From Paralactobacillus_A sp963926925 (GTDB lineage Bacteria; Bacillota; Bacilli; Lactobacillales; Lactobacillaceae), in NCBI GenBank assembly GCA_963926925.1, contig CAWUZD010000070.1, positions 1-44,585 of the forward strand: a DNA stretch of 44,585 nucleotides. The letters run 5' to 3'. The position numbers and the translations under genes are program-made. Numbering within the stretch: position 1 is the first letter of the stretch; each line of letters opens with the position of its first letter. Positions 8,426-16,815 of the stretch are shown here, one piece after another. The notes below the pieces were generated by a model. That model was not told the origin of the DNA, did no database searches, and was given only the letters and a program-made list of their open reading frames with translations.

Positions 8426-9139
8426 ATGACAAATAATGGTAATGAACTTCCAGTATATATTCAAATTCATAATCAATTACGGCATGAAATTGAACAGGGT
8501 AAATGGCAAGTTGGGAGTCGTATTCCTTCAGAACGGAAATTAGCATTAGCGTTTAATGTTTCCCGAATGACATTACGCCAGGCCTTACAAACTTTAGTTG
8601 ATGAAGGTATTTTGGAACGTCGGGTTGGCGCAGGTACCTATGTTGCTAATCAAAAGGTGCAAGAAAAAGTAGCTGGTGTAACTAGTTTTACTGATTTAAT
8701 GAAAGCACAAGGCCGTAAGCCATCAAGTAAGACAATTTCTTACCATTTGGCTCGGCCGTCTGCTTCAGAAAGTGAACATTTACAAATTAGTGAAGCAACC
8801 CAAGTATTACGAATGGAGAGAATTCGTTATGCTGATAATATTCCCATTTGTTTTGAAGTTACGACGGTTCCAGCAGCTTTGATTAATGATTTTAGTAAAA
8901 AAGAAGTAACACGGTCATTTTATCATGCGTTAGAACAGCGCGGTTACCAATTAGGCGGTGCCCGCCAAGTTGTTTCCGCTACAGTGGCAAATGAACAAAT
9001 TGCCGAATATTTAAAAATTCATCGTGGGGATGCCATTTTATTAATGCGCCAAATTACTTGTTTACGTTCAGGCCATCCTTTTGAATATGTCCGAACTCAA
9101 TATGTCGGTGATCGTTTTGAATTTTATTTAAAACGATAA
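8426..9139 (+). CDS. GntR/HutC regulator, NagR/YvoA-like
   Basis: A 237-residue transcription factor with an N-terminal winged helix (about 8-72, including SRMTLRQAL and GAGTYVA) and a C-terminal UTRA effector domain (about 90-237). The segment GVTSFTDLMKAQG and the closing EY.RTQYVGDRF resemble B. subtilis YvoA/NagR, whose effectors are glucosamine-6-phosphate and N-acetylglucosamine-6-phosphate. The subfamily call is inference from remembered similarity. The gene starts 12 bases after the hydrolase stop with AAAGGA at 8412-8417, and a glycosyltransferase follows after 27 bases. It may control this unit or distant amino-sugar genes; NagR-like sites are visible at the glmS promoter. Confidence 0.85.
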   Translation: MTNNGNELPVYIQIHNQLRHEIEQGKWQVGSRIPSERKLALAFNVSRMTLRQALQTLVDEGILERRVGAGTYVANQKVQEKVAGVTSFTDLMKAQGRKPSSKTISYHLARPSASESEHLQISEATQVLRMERIRYADNIPICFEVTTVPAALINDFSKKEVTRSFYHALEQRGYQLGGARQVVSATVANEQIAEYLKIHRGDAILLMRQITCLRSGHPFEYVRTQYVGDRFEFYLKR

Positions 9140-9166
9140 TTAATAAAAAGAATTGAGGATATTTAT

Positions 9167-10381
9167 TTGCGTATTTTAGTTATTAGTCAAAATTTTTATC
9201 CTGACCATTTTCAAATTAATCAAATTACACGTGATTGGGTAGCGGCTGGTCATGAGGTAACTGTTTTAACCGGATTAGGAGATTATACAACTAGTCATAT
9301 TAATCCACGTTATCGGCATGGTCAGCATCGGAATGAACAATATGATGGTGTTAATATTCATCGGGTGCGTGCGATTGCGCGTCATCATGGGCCAATTTGG
9401 CGTTCATTAAATTATTTATCATTTGCGCTTAATGGTTGGTTATGGGTCCGGCGACAGCAGCAACAATTTGATATTGTGTATGTGTATGAAGTATCACCAA
9501 TTACGCAAGTAATTCCAGCGCTTGGTTATACTCGTAAACATCATGTTCCGCTAGCGGTTTATGTGCTTGATATTTGGCCTGAAGCAGTGAAGGCGATGCA
9601 CATTAACGAAGGAACATTACCATTTAAAATAATTCATAAATTAAGTCGTTATTTGTATCAAGCAGCTGATGGTCTCGCCGTTAGCTCGCCATCTTTTACG
9701 AAATATTTAAGAAATGTTGATGATATTCAAAAATCGATTGAATTTATTCCCCAATATGCCAATCCTATTGATATAATAAAGGTAAAGCCAGCATTTACTA
9801 AATTACCTGGCGTAGTTGATTTTGTATTTACTGGCAACATTGGTTTGGTTCAAGATTTGGAAACTGTAATTTATGCAGTGAAACATTTAATAAAAGCTGG
9901 ACTTACTGAACAATTTCGAGTACATTTAATAGGTGATGGGAGTAATTTAAGTAATTTGAAGAAATTAGTTAATACCTATCATTTAGAAAAGAATATTATT
10001 TTCTATGGTCGTCAACCATCAACCAAGATGGCAAGTTATTATGCTGGTGCTGATGCGTGTTTATTAACGTTATCGGGCGCTAACCGCATTGGTTGGACAA
10101 TTCCGGTTAAGTTACAGAATTACTTAGCAGCGGGTAAACCAATCATTGCTGCCATTGATGGTGATGCACAAACTATTATTAAAACCGCGCAATGCGGTTT
10201 ATATACTAATGCTGGCAATAGTAATGGCCTAGCAACACGAATGCAACAATTTATTGAACTTAAACCTGCTCAACGCTCACTAATGGGCCAACGAGGTAAA
10301 CAATACTTCATGGCCCATTATCAACGACAACAGTTTAATAAACATATACTGACGTGGCTAAATTCTTTGGTCACAAAGTAA
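9167..10381 (+). CDS. Family-4 glycosyltransferase, WbuB-like, probable L-FucNAc transferase
   Basis: A 404-residue GT-B fold, GT4-type glycosyltransferase. The N-terminal Rossmann half starts MRILVISQNFYPDHF and has GHEVTVLTG. The C-terminal half has the donor-site region FTGNIG, ...GDGSNL... and a late KLQNYLAAGKPIIAA segment with the acidic/basic pattern of GT4 enzymes. It has no membrane segments, so it should work on a cytosolic or membrane-face acceptor. The start is a TTG: GAGG (9155-9158) lies 8 bases upstream and no ATG or GTG fits. Being directly upstream of capEFG, and resembling WbuB, which pairs with the FnlABC L-FucNAc genes in E. coli O26, it probably uses UDP-L-FucNAc (inference). 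The acceptor is unknown. Confidence 0.85.
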   Translation: MRILVISQNFYPDHFQINQITRDWVAAGHEVTVLTGLGDYTTSHINPRYRHGQHRNEQYDGVNIHRVRAIARHHGPIWRSLNYLSFALNGWLWVRRQQQQFDIVYVYEVSPITQVIPALGYTRKHHVPLAVYVLDIWPEAVKAMHINEGTLPFKIIHKLSRYLYQAADGLAVSSPSFTKYLRNVDDIQKSIEFIPQYANPIDIIKVKPAFTKLPGVVDFVFTGNIGLVQDLETVIYAVKHLIKAGLTEQFRVHLIGDGSNLSNLKKLVNTYHLEKNIIFYGRQPSTKMASYYAGADACLLTLSGANRIGWTIPVKLQNYLAAGKPIIAAIDGDAQTIIKTAQCGLYTNAGNSNGLATRMQQFIELKPAQRSLMGQRGKQYFMAHYQRQQFNKHILTWLNSLVTK

Positions 10382-10424
10382 TTAGAGTGTTGAAATAACA
10401 CACGAAAGGAAGAACATAGAGATT

Positions 10425-11474
10425 ATGAGTATGGAAGACGAAAATCTTTTCCAAGATAAAGTTTTAATGATTACCGGTGGTACTGGTTCATTTGGTACAA
10501 CTGTATTACGTCACTTCTTAGATAGTGGTGTTAGAGAAATTCGTATTTTCTCACGTGATGAAAAGAAACAAGACGATATGCGTCGTAAATACAAGTGCGA
10601 TCGTATTAAGTATTATATCGGCGATATTCGTGACCGTGATAGTTTAGCAGATGCAGTTCCTGGCACAGACTTTATTTTCCACGCTGCTGCTATTAAGGAA
10701 GTACCATCAGCTGAATTCTTCCCAATGGAAGCTGTTAAGACTAACGTTATCGGTACTGATAATGTTTTAACTGCTGCTATTAAGTATGGTGTTAAGAAGG
10801 TTATTTGCTTATCAACTGATAAAGCTTCATATCCTATTAACGCAATGGGTATTACTAAGTCATTAATGGAACATATCGTAATTGCTAAATCACGGAATGT
10901 TGACCCTAACAAGACTTTAATGTGCTGCACACGTTATGGTAACGTTATGGCTAGTCGTGGTAGTGTAATTCCTTTATTCATTAAACAAATCAAGATGGGC
11001 GAACCATTAACAGTTACTGAAGGTAAAATGACTCGTTTCATGATGAACTTGGACGAAGCTGTTGACTTAGTAACATATGCATTTAAGAATGCACAACAAG
11101 GTGATATCATGATTCAAAAATCACCAGCTGCTACTATCGATACATTAGCACAAGCTATCCAAGAATTATTTGGTGTTAAGGAACCAATTCAACATATTGG
11201 TATGCGTCATGCTGAAAAGATGGCTGAAACATTAATGATGAAGGAAGAATCATTACGTGCTACTGACTTAGGTCACTACTACCGGATTGCTCCAGATACT
11301 CGTGACCTTAACTACGAAAAGTATGTTGAAAAAGGTGAACTTGATGTATCTAAGATGAAAGACTATACATCAGATAACACTGAACGTTTGAATGTTGAAC
11401 AAATGAAGGAAAAATTATTAACAACTACATATGTTCAACGTGAATTAGCTAAATGGAGAGAAGAACACAAGTAA
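10425..11474 (+). CDS. capE: UDP-GlcNAc 4,6-dehydratase/5-epimerase, CapE/FnlA type
   Basis: A 349-residue short-chain dehydrogenase of the soluble CapE/FnlA/FlaA1 group. It starts UDP-L-FucNAc synthesis by converting UDP-GlcNAc to a 4-keto-6-deoxy, C5-epimerised sugar. The NAD(P) loop GGTGSFG is at 18-24. The catalytic region reads STDKAS (about 130-135) and M141-G-I-T-K145; methionine replacing the usual SDR tyrosine is typical of this dehydratase group. It lacks the membrane half of the large CapD/WbpM enzymes. The ATG at 10425 follows AAAGGAAG with a rather long spacer. capF starts one base after its stop. FlaA1/PseB-type use for other sugars is the alternative, but capF and capG next door favour L-FucNAc. 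Confidence 0.9.
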   Translation: MSMEDENLFQDKVLMITGGTGSFGTTVLRHFLDSGVREIRIFSRDEKKQDDMRRKYKCDRIKYYIGDIRDRDSLADAVPGTDFIFHAAAIKEVPSAEFFPMEAVKTNVIGTDNVLTAAIKYGVKKVICLSTDKASYPINAMGITKSLMEHIVIAKSRNVDPNKTLMCCTRYGNVMASRGSVIPLFIKQIKMGEPLTVTEGKMTRFMMNLDEAVDLVTYAFKNAQQGDIMIQKSPAATIDTLAQAIQELFGVKEPIQHIGMRHAEKMAETLMMKEESLRATDLGHYYRIAPDTRDLNYEKYVEKGELDVSKMKDYTSDNTERLNVEQMKEKLLTTTYVQRELAKWREEHK

Positions 11475-11475
11475 T

Positions 11476-12588
11476 ATGAAAATCCTCATTACAGGCGCTC
11501 ATGGCTTTATTGGTAGCAATTTGTTATTTCAATTACGCAACGACGGCTTTAATGACATTATTACTTTTAATCATGATAATACCCTTGATGAATTAAAAGC
11601 AGATTTAGCACAAGCTGATTTTGTTTTTCATCTTGCTGGTATTAACCGGCCTAAAGATCCTCATGATTTTTATACTGGTAATAGTGATTTGACGACAATG
11701 ATCGTTGATACACTAACAAAACAAGCACATCGTCATGTGCCTGTTTTGTTAGCAAGTTCAATCCAAGCTGATTTAGACAATGATTATGGAAAAAGCAAAA
11801 AAGCGGCCGAAACGGCCGTTTTTGCTTATGGGCAACAAACTGATACACTCGTTTATGTTTTCCGATTGTCAAATTTGTTTGGTAAGTGGAGTCGTCCTAA
11901 TTACAATAGTGTCGTTGCTACCTTTTGCTATAATTTAGCGCGCAATTTACCAATTAAAATTAATGATTCTAATCATAAAATTGTCCTTAATTACATTGAT
12001 GATGTTGTTAATACATTTATCGATGTAATGAAGTCAGGTACTAAACCAACGCAAAAGTATTTGAGTGTTCCTAATGAACATCCAATTACATTACAAGCAT
12101 TGGCCGATAAGTTAACAGCATTTGCTCACAATCGGCAAAGTTTAGTAATGCCATCATTGGCAACTGCTTTAGACAAAGAATTATATGGTACTTACTTAAG
12201 TTATTTACCTGAAGATGATTTTGCCTATGCTTTGGATAAGAAGAGTGATAATCGTGGTTGGTTAGCTGAATTTATTAAATCCCAAGCTAATGGTCAAATC
12301 TTTATTTCAACTACTCATCCTGGCATTACGCGTGGTAATCATTGGCACCAAACTAAGACTGAAAAGTTCTTAGTTTTATCAGGTGAAGGTGTGGTTCACT
12401 TACGTAAAGTTGGTACAGATAAAGTATTATCTTACCATGTTGATGGTGAACATCCTCAACCAGTTGATATTCCTACTGGTTATGTTCACAACATTGAGAA
12501 TGTTGGTGATACTGACATGATTACTTTGTTCTGGGCAAGTGAAATTTTTGATCCTGAACATCCTGATACTTATTATGAGGAAGTTTAA
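11476..12588 (+). CDS. capF: CapF-type bifunctional epimerase/reductase
   Basis: A 370-residue two-domain enzyme. The N-terminal domain (about 1-245) is an SDR with the GAHGFIG nucleotide loop (7-13) and a Y-x-x-x-K pair in DYGKSKK. The C-terminal domain (about 270-370) is a cupin with GNHWHQTKTEKF and IPTGYVHNIEN, matching the metal-binding cupin of S. aureus CapF. In the known pathway the cupin epimerises C3 and the SDR reduces C4 with NADPH. The gene begins 1 base after capE and ends 2 bases before capG, so the three are translationally linked. Positions 11795-11825 inside the gene form a GC-rich hairpin followed by TTTTT, unlike the surrounding AT-rich coding sequence. Confidence 0.92.
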   Translation: MKILITGAHGFIGSNLLFQLRNDGFNDIITFNHDNTLDELKADLAQADFVFHLAGINRPKDPHDFYTGNSDLTTMIVDTLTKQAHRHVPVLLASSIQADLDNDYGKSKKAAETAVFAYGQQTDTLVYVFRLSNLFGKWSRPNYNSVVATFCYNLARNLPIKINDSNHKIVLNYIDDVVNTFIDVMKSGTKPTQKYLSVPNEHPITLQALADKLTAFAHNRQSLVMPSLATALDKELYGTYLSYLPEDDFAYALDKKSDNRGWLAEFIKSQANGQIFISTTHPGITRGNHWHQTKTEKFLVLSGEGVVHLRKVGTDKVLSYHVDGEHPQPVDIPTGYVHNIENVGDTDMITLFWASEIFDPEHPDTYYEEV

Positions 12589-12590
12589 TT

Positions 12591-13715
12591 ATGAAAAAAT
12601 TAAAGGTAATGACGGTCGTTGGTACCCGTCCCGAAATTATTCGTTTATCAGCGGTAATTAATCGTTTAGATGCATCAGCTGCGATTGATCATGTTTTAGT
12701 TCATACTGGTCAAAATTATGATTATGAATTAAATGAAGTCTTTTTTAAAGATTTTCATTTACGGAAACCTGATTACTTTTTAAATGCAGCTGAAGGTACT
12801 CCTGTTGAAACTATTGGGAATGTTTTAATTAAAATTGATCCAATTTTAGTTAAGGAACAACCTGATGCTTTCTTAGTTTTAGGTGATACCAATAGTTGTT
12901 TAACTGCGATTGCTGCTAAACGGCATCATATTCCGATTTTTCACATGGAAGCTGGTAACCGGTGCTTTGATCAACGGGTTCCCGAAGAAACTAATCGTAA
13001 GATTGTTGATCACACGGCTGACATTAATTTAACTTATAGTGATATTGCCCGGCAATACTTATTAGCAGAAGGATTACCACCTGATCAAATTATTAAAACA
13101 GGTAGTCCAATGTTTGAAGTGTTAAATTCACGAATGGCTGATATTAAGAATGATGATATTTTGCAACGGTTACACTTACAACCACAACAATACTTTGTCG
13201 TTTCTGCTCACCGTGAAGAAAACATCAACACGGATAACTTTATAGCCTTGATGGATAGCTTGAATGCTATTGCTGAAAAGTATCAATTACCAATTATTAT
13301 TAGTACACATCCCCGGACACGCAAGATGATGGCCGCTAAGCATATTAAATTAAATTCACTAATTCAACCATTAAAACCAATGGGCTTTAATGATTATAAC
13401 TGTTTACAAATGCATGCCAAAGCAGTTTTATCAGATAGCGGCACAATTAGTGAAGAATCATCAATTATGCATTTTCCAGCTTTGAATTTGCGGGAAGCAC
13501 ATGAACGTCCCGAAGCAATGGAAGAAGCGGCCGTAATGATGGTAGGTGTTCATAAAGACCGGATTATGCAAGGCTTAAGTGTTTTAGAAACACAAACACC
13601 AGATACCTTACGGACCGCACGTGATTATATGATGCCTAATGTTTCTGAAAAAGTATTGCGAATTATTATTTCGTATACTGATTACATTAATCAGCGGGTA
13701 TGGCGTAAATATTAA
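12591..13715 (+). CDS. capG: UDP-GlcNAc 2-epimerase family protein, CapG type
   Basis: A 374-residue non-hydrolysing UDP-N-acetylhexosamine 2-epimerase (WecB/CapG fold, two Rossmann domains). Family features are VGTRPEIIRLS at the N-terminus, HTGQNYDYELN, LVLGDTNS, HMEAGNRCFDQRVPEETNR and the C-terminal LSDSGTISEES. After CapE and CapF it would complete UDP-L-FucNAc by C2 epimerisation. Alone it could be read as MnaA/WecB making UDP-ManNAc, but the position 2 bases after capF supports the CapG role. A strong terminator follows 5 bases after the stop, ending the six-gene unit. Confidence 0.9.
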   Translation: MKKLKVMTVVGTRPEIIRLSAVINRLDASAAIDHVLVHTGQNYDYELNEVFFKDFHLRKPDYFLNAAEGTPVETIGNVLIKIDPILVKEQPDAFLVLGDTNSCLTAIAAKRHHIPIFHMEAGNRCFDQRVPEETNRKIVDHTADINLTYSDIARQYLLAEGLPPDQIIKTGSPMFEVLNSRMADIKNDDILQRLHLQPQQYFVVSAHREENINTDNFIALMDSLNAIAEKYQLPIIISTHPRTRKMMAAKHIKLNSLIQPLKPMGFNDYNCLQMHAKAVLSDSGTISEESSIMHFPALNLREAHERPEAMEEAAVMMVGVHKDRIMQGLSVLETQTPDTLRTARDYMMPNVSEKVLRIIISYTDYINQRVWRKY

Positions 13716-13720
13716 TATAA

Positions 13721-13757
13721 AAAAGGACTTGTACAATTTGTACAAGTCCTTTTTTAT
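13721..13757. terminator. Bidirectional terminator capG / exoA
   Basis: A perfect 14-bp stem (AAAAGGACTTGTAC, 13721-13734, with its complement at 13740-13753) around AATTT, flanked by A and T runs. It lies between convergent capG and exoA. Confidence 0.94.
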
Positions 13758-13762
13758 AATGA

Positions 13763-14527
13763 TTATTTTAATAAATCATCAGTAATTAATTCAACTGGAC
13801 AATGGTCAGAACCCATGATATCGTTTAAAATTTTGGCATCTTGTAAATGTGGTAATAATGCTTTGGAAGTAATGAAGTAATCAATCCGCCAACCAGCATT
13901 CCGTTTTCGTGCACCAAAACGATAACTCCAGTATGAATATGCGCCAGTTTTGTCAGGATAAAAGTGCCGGAAAGTATCAATGAAACCAGCATTTAATTGT
14001 TGTGTGAAATCATTCCGTTCTTCATCAGTAAAGCCAGCATGGTGATGATTGCTTGCGTAATTTTTCAAGTCAATGTTTTCATGCGCTACATTCAAATCAC
14101 CACAGTAAATTAATGGCTTTTGTTCAGATAACTTAACAGTATATTCACGAAAGGCTTGATCCCATTTTTGCCGATAATCAAGGCGCTTTAAACCTTCGCC
14201 TGAATTAGGGGTATAACAAGTCATCATATAAAAATGTGGATATTCTAATGTAATGACACGTCCTTCAGTATCAAATTCAGGATTATTAATCCCATAAGTA
14301 ACATTATCAGGTTTATGCTTAGTAAAAAGGGCAGTTCCCGAATACCCTTTCTTTTCAGCATAATTAAAGTATTGATAGTAACCTGGCAAGTCTAATTCGG
14401 CTTGCCCAGCTTGCATTTTTGTTTCTTGAATACCAAAGAAATCAGCATCAAGTTCTTTGAAAATATTTAAAAAATCTTTTTTTAAAATTGATCGTAAACC
14501 ATTAACATTCCATGAAATAAATTTCAT
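13763..14527 (-). CDS. exoA: Exodeoxyribonuclease III / AP endonuclease
   Basis: A 254-residue endonuclease/exonuclease/phosphatase-fold enzyme that nicks at abasic sites in base-excision repair. Signatures are SWNVNGLRS at the N-terminus, IQETKMQ (metal-binding Glu), YCGDLNVAHE, and the closing DIMGSDHCPV with the catalytic Asp-His pair. The length is normal for ExoA/XthA. It is a single-gene minus-strand unit. Its probable -10 is TATAAT on the minus strand (14562-14567), with the 12-base palindrome ACTTACGTAAGT at 14575-14586 lying between the -35 and -10 positions. The palindrome could be an operator, but none is known. Confidence 0.95.
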   Translation of the reverse strand: MKFISWNVNGLRSILKKDFLNIFKELDADFFGIQETKMQAGQAELDLPGYYQYFNYAEKKGYSGTALFTKHKPDNVTYGINNPEFDTEGRVITLEYPHFYMMTCYTPNSGEGLKRLDYRQKWDQAFREYTVKLSEQKPLIYCGDLNVAHENIDLKNYASNHHHAGFTDEERNDFTQQLNAGFIDTFRHFYPDKTGAYSYWSYRFGARKRNAGWRIDYFITSKALLPHLQDAKILNDIMGSDHCPVELITDDLLK

Positions 14528-14680
14528 TGCTAAAAGGCCTCACTTATACTTTATTACTTTAATTATAGTATATTACTTACGTAAGTTAGCTTTAGAAGCC
14601 TTCTTCTTTTAGCTTTCTTTTTTGTTTGATTATGTTATCATTACTGTAACTAATCTAATTTAGGGTGGAAGTGGCTTAAG

Positions 14681-15607
14681 ATGATTGATGAGCAAATGAC
14701 AATTAATGCTTTAAGCGGCATTGATGTCAAAGTTAAAGAACCGCTTAGTAATTATACATTTACTAAAACCGGTGGTAAGGCTGATTTTATTGCTTTTCCT
14801 AAAGATGTTGATGAAGTAAGTCGAGTAGTTGATTTTACAAACGATAATAATGTTCCGCTTACTGTAATTGGTAATGCTAGTAATTTGATTGTTCGTGATG
14901 GTGGCATTCCAGGGATGGTAATGATTCTTACCCATATGAAACGCATTATTACTAATGGTGATCAAATTATTGCTGATGCTGGTGCGCGGATTATTGATAC
15001 TTCTGAAGCAGCTTATCAAGCTAGTTTAACAGGCTTAGAATTTGCTGCAGGCATTCCTGGTAGTGTTGGTGGTGCCGTCTTTATGAATGCAGGTGCTTAT
15101 GGCGGTGATGTTTCCAATGTTATTACTGACATTGCTGCGATGGATCGCCAAGGTAATATTTTACAAATTCATGGTGCTGACTTGCATTTTGGCTATCGGC
15201 ACAGTGTTGTTCAAGAAGAAGATTTAATTGTTTTGTCAGCTACTTTTTCACTTAAACCAGGTGATGGACCAGCAATTCGAAAACAAATGGATTATCTTAA
15301 TTACTTGCGTGCAAGTAAGCAACCATTAGAGTATCCATCATGTGGTTCAGTTTTTAAACGCCCCGTTGGTCATTATACTGGTCCTTTAATTCAACAAGCT
15401 GGATTACAAGGAAAGATGATTGGTGGCGCCCAAGTTTCAACTAAACACGCTGGCTTTATTGTAAATATTAATCATGCCACAGCAACGGATTATTTGAATT
15501 TAATTCATTTAATTCAACAAACTGTTTGGCAAAAATTTAACGTTCATCTTGAAACAGAAGTACGAATTATTGGGGTTGATCCTAATAATTTACAAGCAGT
15601 TAAATAA
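14681..15607 (+). CDS. murB: UDP-N-acetylmuramate dehydrogenase (UDP-GlcNAc-enolpyruvate reductase)
   Basis: A 308-residue FAD flavoenzyme that reduces UDP-GlcNAc-enolpyruvate to UDP-MurNAc with NADPH, the second step of peptidoglycan precursor synthesis. The FAD-binding half has TFTKTGGKADF and IGNASNLIVRDGG. The middle has FAAGIPGSVGGAVFMNAGAYGG. The substrate domain has SCGSVFKRP (catalytic Ser) and the C-terminal ETEVRIIG (catalytic Glu). The length fits the short bacterial type of Bacillota. AGGGTGG lies upstream of the ATG. A short terminator hairpin follows. Confidence 0.97.
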   Translation: MIDEQMTINALSGIDVKVKEPLSNYTFTKTGGKADFIAFPKDVDEVSRVVDFTNDNNVPLTVIGNASNLIVRDGGIPGMVMILTHMKRIITNGDQIIADAGARIIDTSEAAYQASLTGLEFAAGIPGSVGGAVFMNAGAYGGDVSNVITDIAAMDRQGNILQIHGADLHFGYRHSVVQEEDLIVLSATFSLKPGDGPAIRKQMDYLNYLRASKQPLEYPSCGSVFKRPVGHYTGPLIQQAGLQGKMIGGAQVSTKHAGFIVNINHATATDYLNLIHLIQQTVWQKFNVHLETEVRIIGVDPNNLQAVK

Positions 15608-15614
15608 TTAATAG

Positions 15615-15650
15615 AGTGATAGTTTATTCATTGGCTATCACTTCTTTTAT
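15615..15650 (+). terminator. Intrinsic terminator after murB
   Basis: The arms AGTGATAG (15615-15622) and CTATCACT (15635-15642) form an 8-bp stem with a 12-base loop, followed by a T-rich tract. The stem is modest but well placed, 8 bases after the murB stop. Confidence 0.75.
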
Positions 15651-15685
15651 TTGCAATGTTCTATAATTTAACTAGAGGTTAATAA

Positions 15686-16666
15686 ATGGATAAACAAAAT
15701 TTTGAAAAGGCCGAAGATATTACTTGGAAAAAATTACAAACTAAACAATTTTATAAGTTTAAAATAGTTAAACGTAATTTAATATTCAATGTTAGCATGT
15801 ACTTTTTAATTTTTATTATTGAATATTATTTAGCAATAAAAAGTCACGCTGAGGTTTTAAAAGCCGATGCATTTAATAATTTATCTGGAGTAGTTTCAAC
15901 TTTTTTATTAATTGTTGGTATTCATATTGCTAGTGATCGTGATGAAACACGTTTGATTGGTTTTCCAGTGAGTGATCAGCATGAACCTAATAATCAGAAA
16001 CGCGTTCGTCTTTCTCGTTATCGGTTTGAAACTATTTTTACATTAGTAACGGCAATTTTAATGATTGAAATTGCCATTAACATTATTGGAAATGGTATTC
16101 ATAATCTTTTAAATGTTAATAAACAAGTTATTCCTAATCCAATTGGTATTTTGGGTGCACTTATTTCAGTAATTATTATTTCAATAATTTATGTTATTAA
16201 TTATACGAGTGGTAAAAAAACTAATAATGCTGCTTTATTGGCGTCAGCACAGGATAGTTTAGGAGATATTCTCACTAGTATTGGTACAGCTATTTCTATC
16301 TTTGTGATGTGGAAATTTACATTAAGATGGGTTGATAGTGTTGCAAGCATTATTATTGGTGGTTTTATTTTGTTTTCAGGTTTTAAAATTTTTCTTGAAA
16401 GTAGTCTAAACCTGGTTGATTATTTTAATCCCCAAAAAGAACAGCAGTATAAACAAGTTATTCTGAATAACGATGAAATTAAAACGGTTCAAAGTATTAC
16501 AGCACATTATGACGGTAATTTGATTACTGTTGAAGCTGAAGTAACTGTTGATGAAAATATGACAATTAAGGAATCATTTCTTTTAGCTGAACAACTTGAG
16601 CAAGTATTAAGTGATAAGTGTAATGTTTTTGATACCAAAATTATTTTTTATCCTGAAAAATTATAA
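15686..16666 (+). CDS. Cation diffusion facilitator family protein, atypical metal site
   Basis: A 326-residue CDF-type membrane protein with about six transmembrane helices and a C-terminal cytosolic domain. Known CDF proteins export Zn, Mn, Co or Fe by proton antiport. TM5 keeps the Asp-x-x-x-Asp pair (QDSLGD). TM2 reads ADAFNNLSG: at the usual Asn/His-x-x-x-Asp site this gives N64 and G68, so one of the four canonical ligands appears missing. The usual P-D...HP.GH.R.E loop is also degenerate here (PVSDQHEPNNQKRVRLSRYRFE). It may be a divergent subgroup or a weakened transporter. TATAAT at 15662-15667 and AGAGG at 15674-15678 precede the ATG. It sits between murB and potA. Confidence 0.8.
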   Translation: MDKQNFEKAEDITWKKLQTKQFYKFKIVKRNLIFNVSMYFLIFIIEYYLAIKSHAEVLKADAFNNLSGVVSTFLLIVGIHIASDRDETRLIGFPVSDQHEPNNQKRVRLSRYRFETIFTLVTAILMIEIAINIIGNGIHNLLNVNKQVIPNPIGILGALISVIIISIIYVINYTSGKKTNNAALLASAQDSLGDILTSIGTAISIFVMWKFTLRWVDSVASIIIGGFILFSGFKIFLESSLNLVDYFNPQKEQQYKQVILNNDEIKTVQSITAHYDGNLITVEAEVTVDENMTIKESFLLAEQLEQVLSDKCNVFDTKIIFYPEKL

Positions 16667-16688
16667 TAATTAATTAAAACAAATAATG

Positions 16689-16716
16689 AATAATGACAAT
16701 CGTCATTATTTCTTTT
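16689..16716 (+). terminator. Intrinsic terminator after the CDF gene
   Basis: The arms AATAATGAC (16689-16697) and GTCATTATT (16702-16710) pair perfectly around AATC, with TCTTTT following. Confidence 0.85.
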
Positions 16717-16738
16717 ACACAAAATTATCAAAATTGTC

Positions 16739-16779
16739 TTGCAAATATTAAATTATTTTCGTTACAATGTAGCATTGTA
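16739..16779 (+). promoter_or_regulatory. pot operon promoter with overlapping palindrome
   Basis: A promoter with -35 TTGCAA (16739-16744), an 18-base spacer and -10 TACAAT (16763-16768). The -10 box is part of an inverted repeat TACAATG-TAG-CATTGTA (16763-16779) with 7-base arms, a plausible repressor site. The leader to the TTG start at 16816 is short. Confidence 0.6.
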
Positions 16780-16815
16780 TTACTGTTTAAAATTAATTGG
16801 AAAGTGGTTAATTAA

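Noticed and set aside
13721..13757. Attachment site or insertion-sequence end
   Set aside because: The inverted repeat is a normal bidirectional terminator; there is no transposase, target duplication or direct repeat around it.
14575..14586. ACTTACGTAAGT palindrome upstream of exoA as a known operator
   Set aside because: It is a perfect 12-base palindrome near the exoA promoter, but I cannot link it to a known regulator such as LexA, so it is noted only within the exoA entry.
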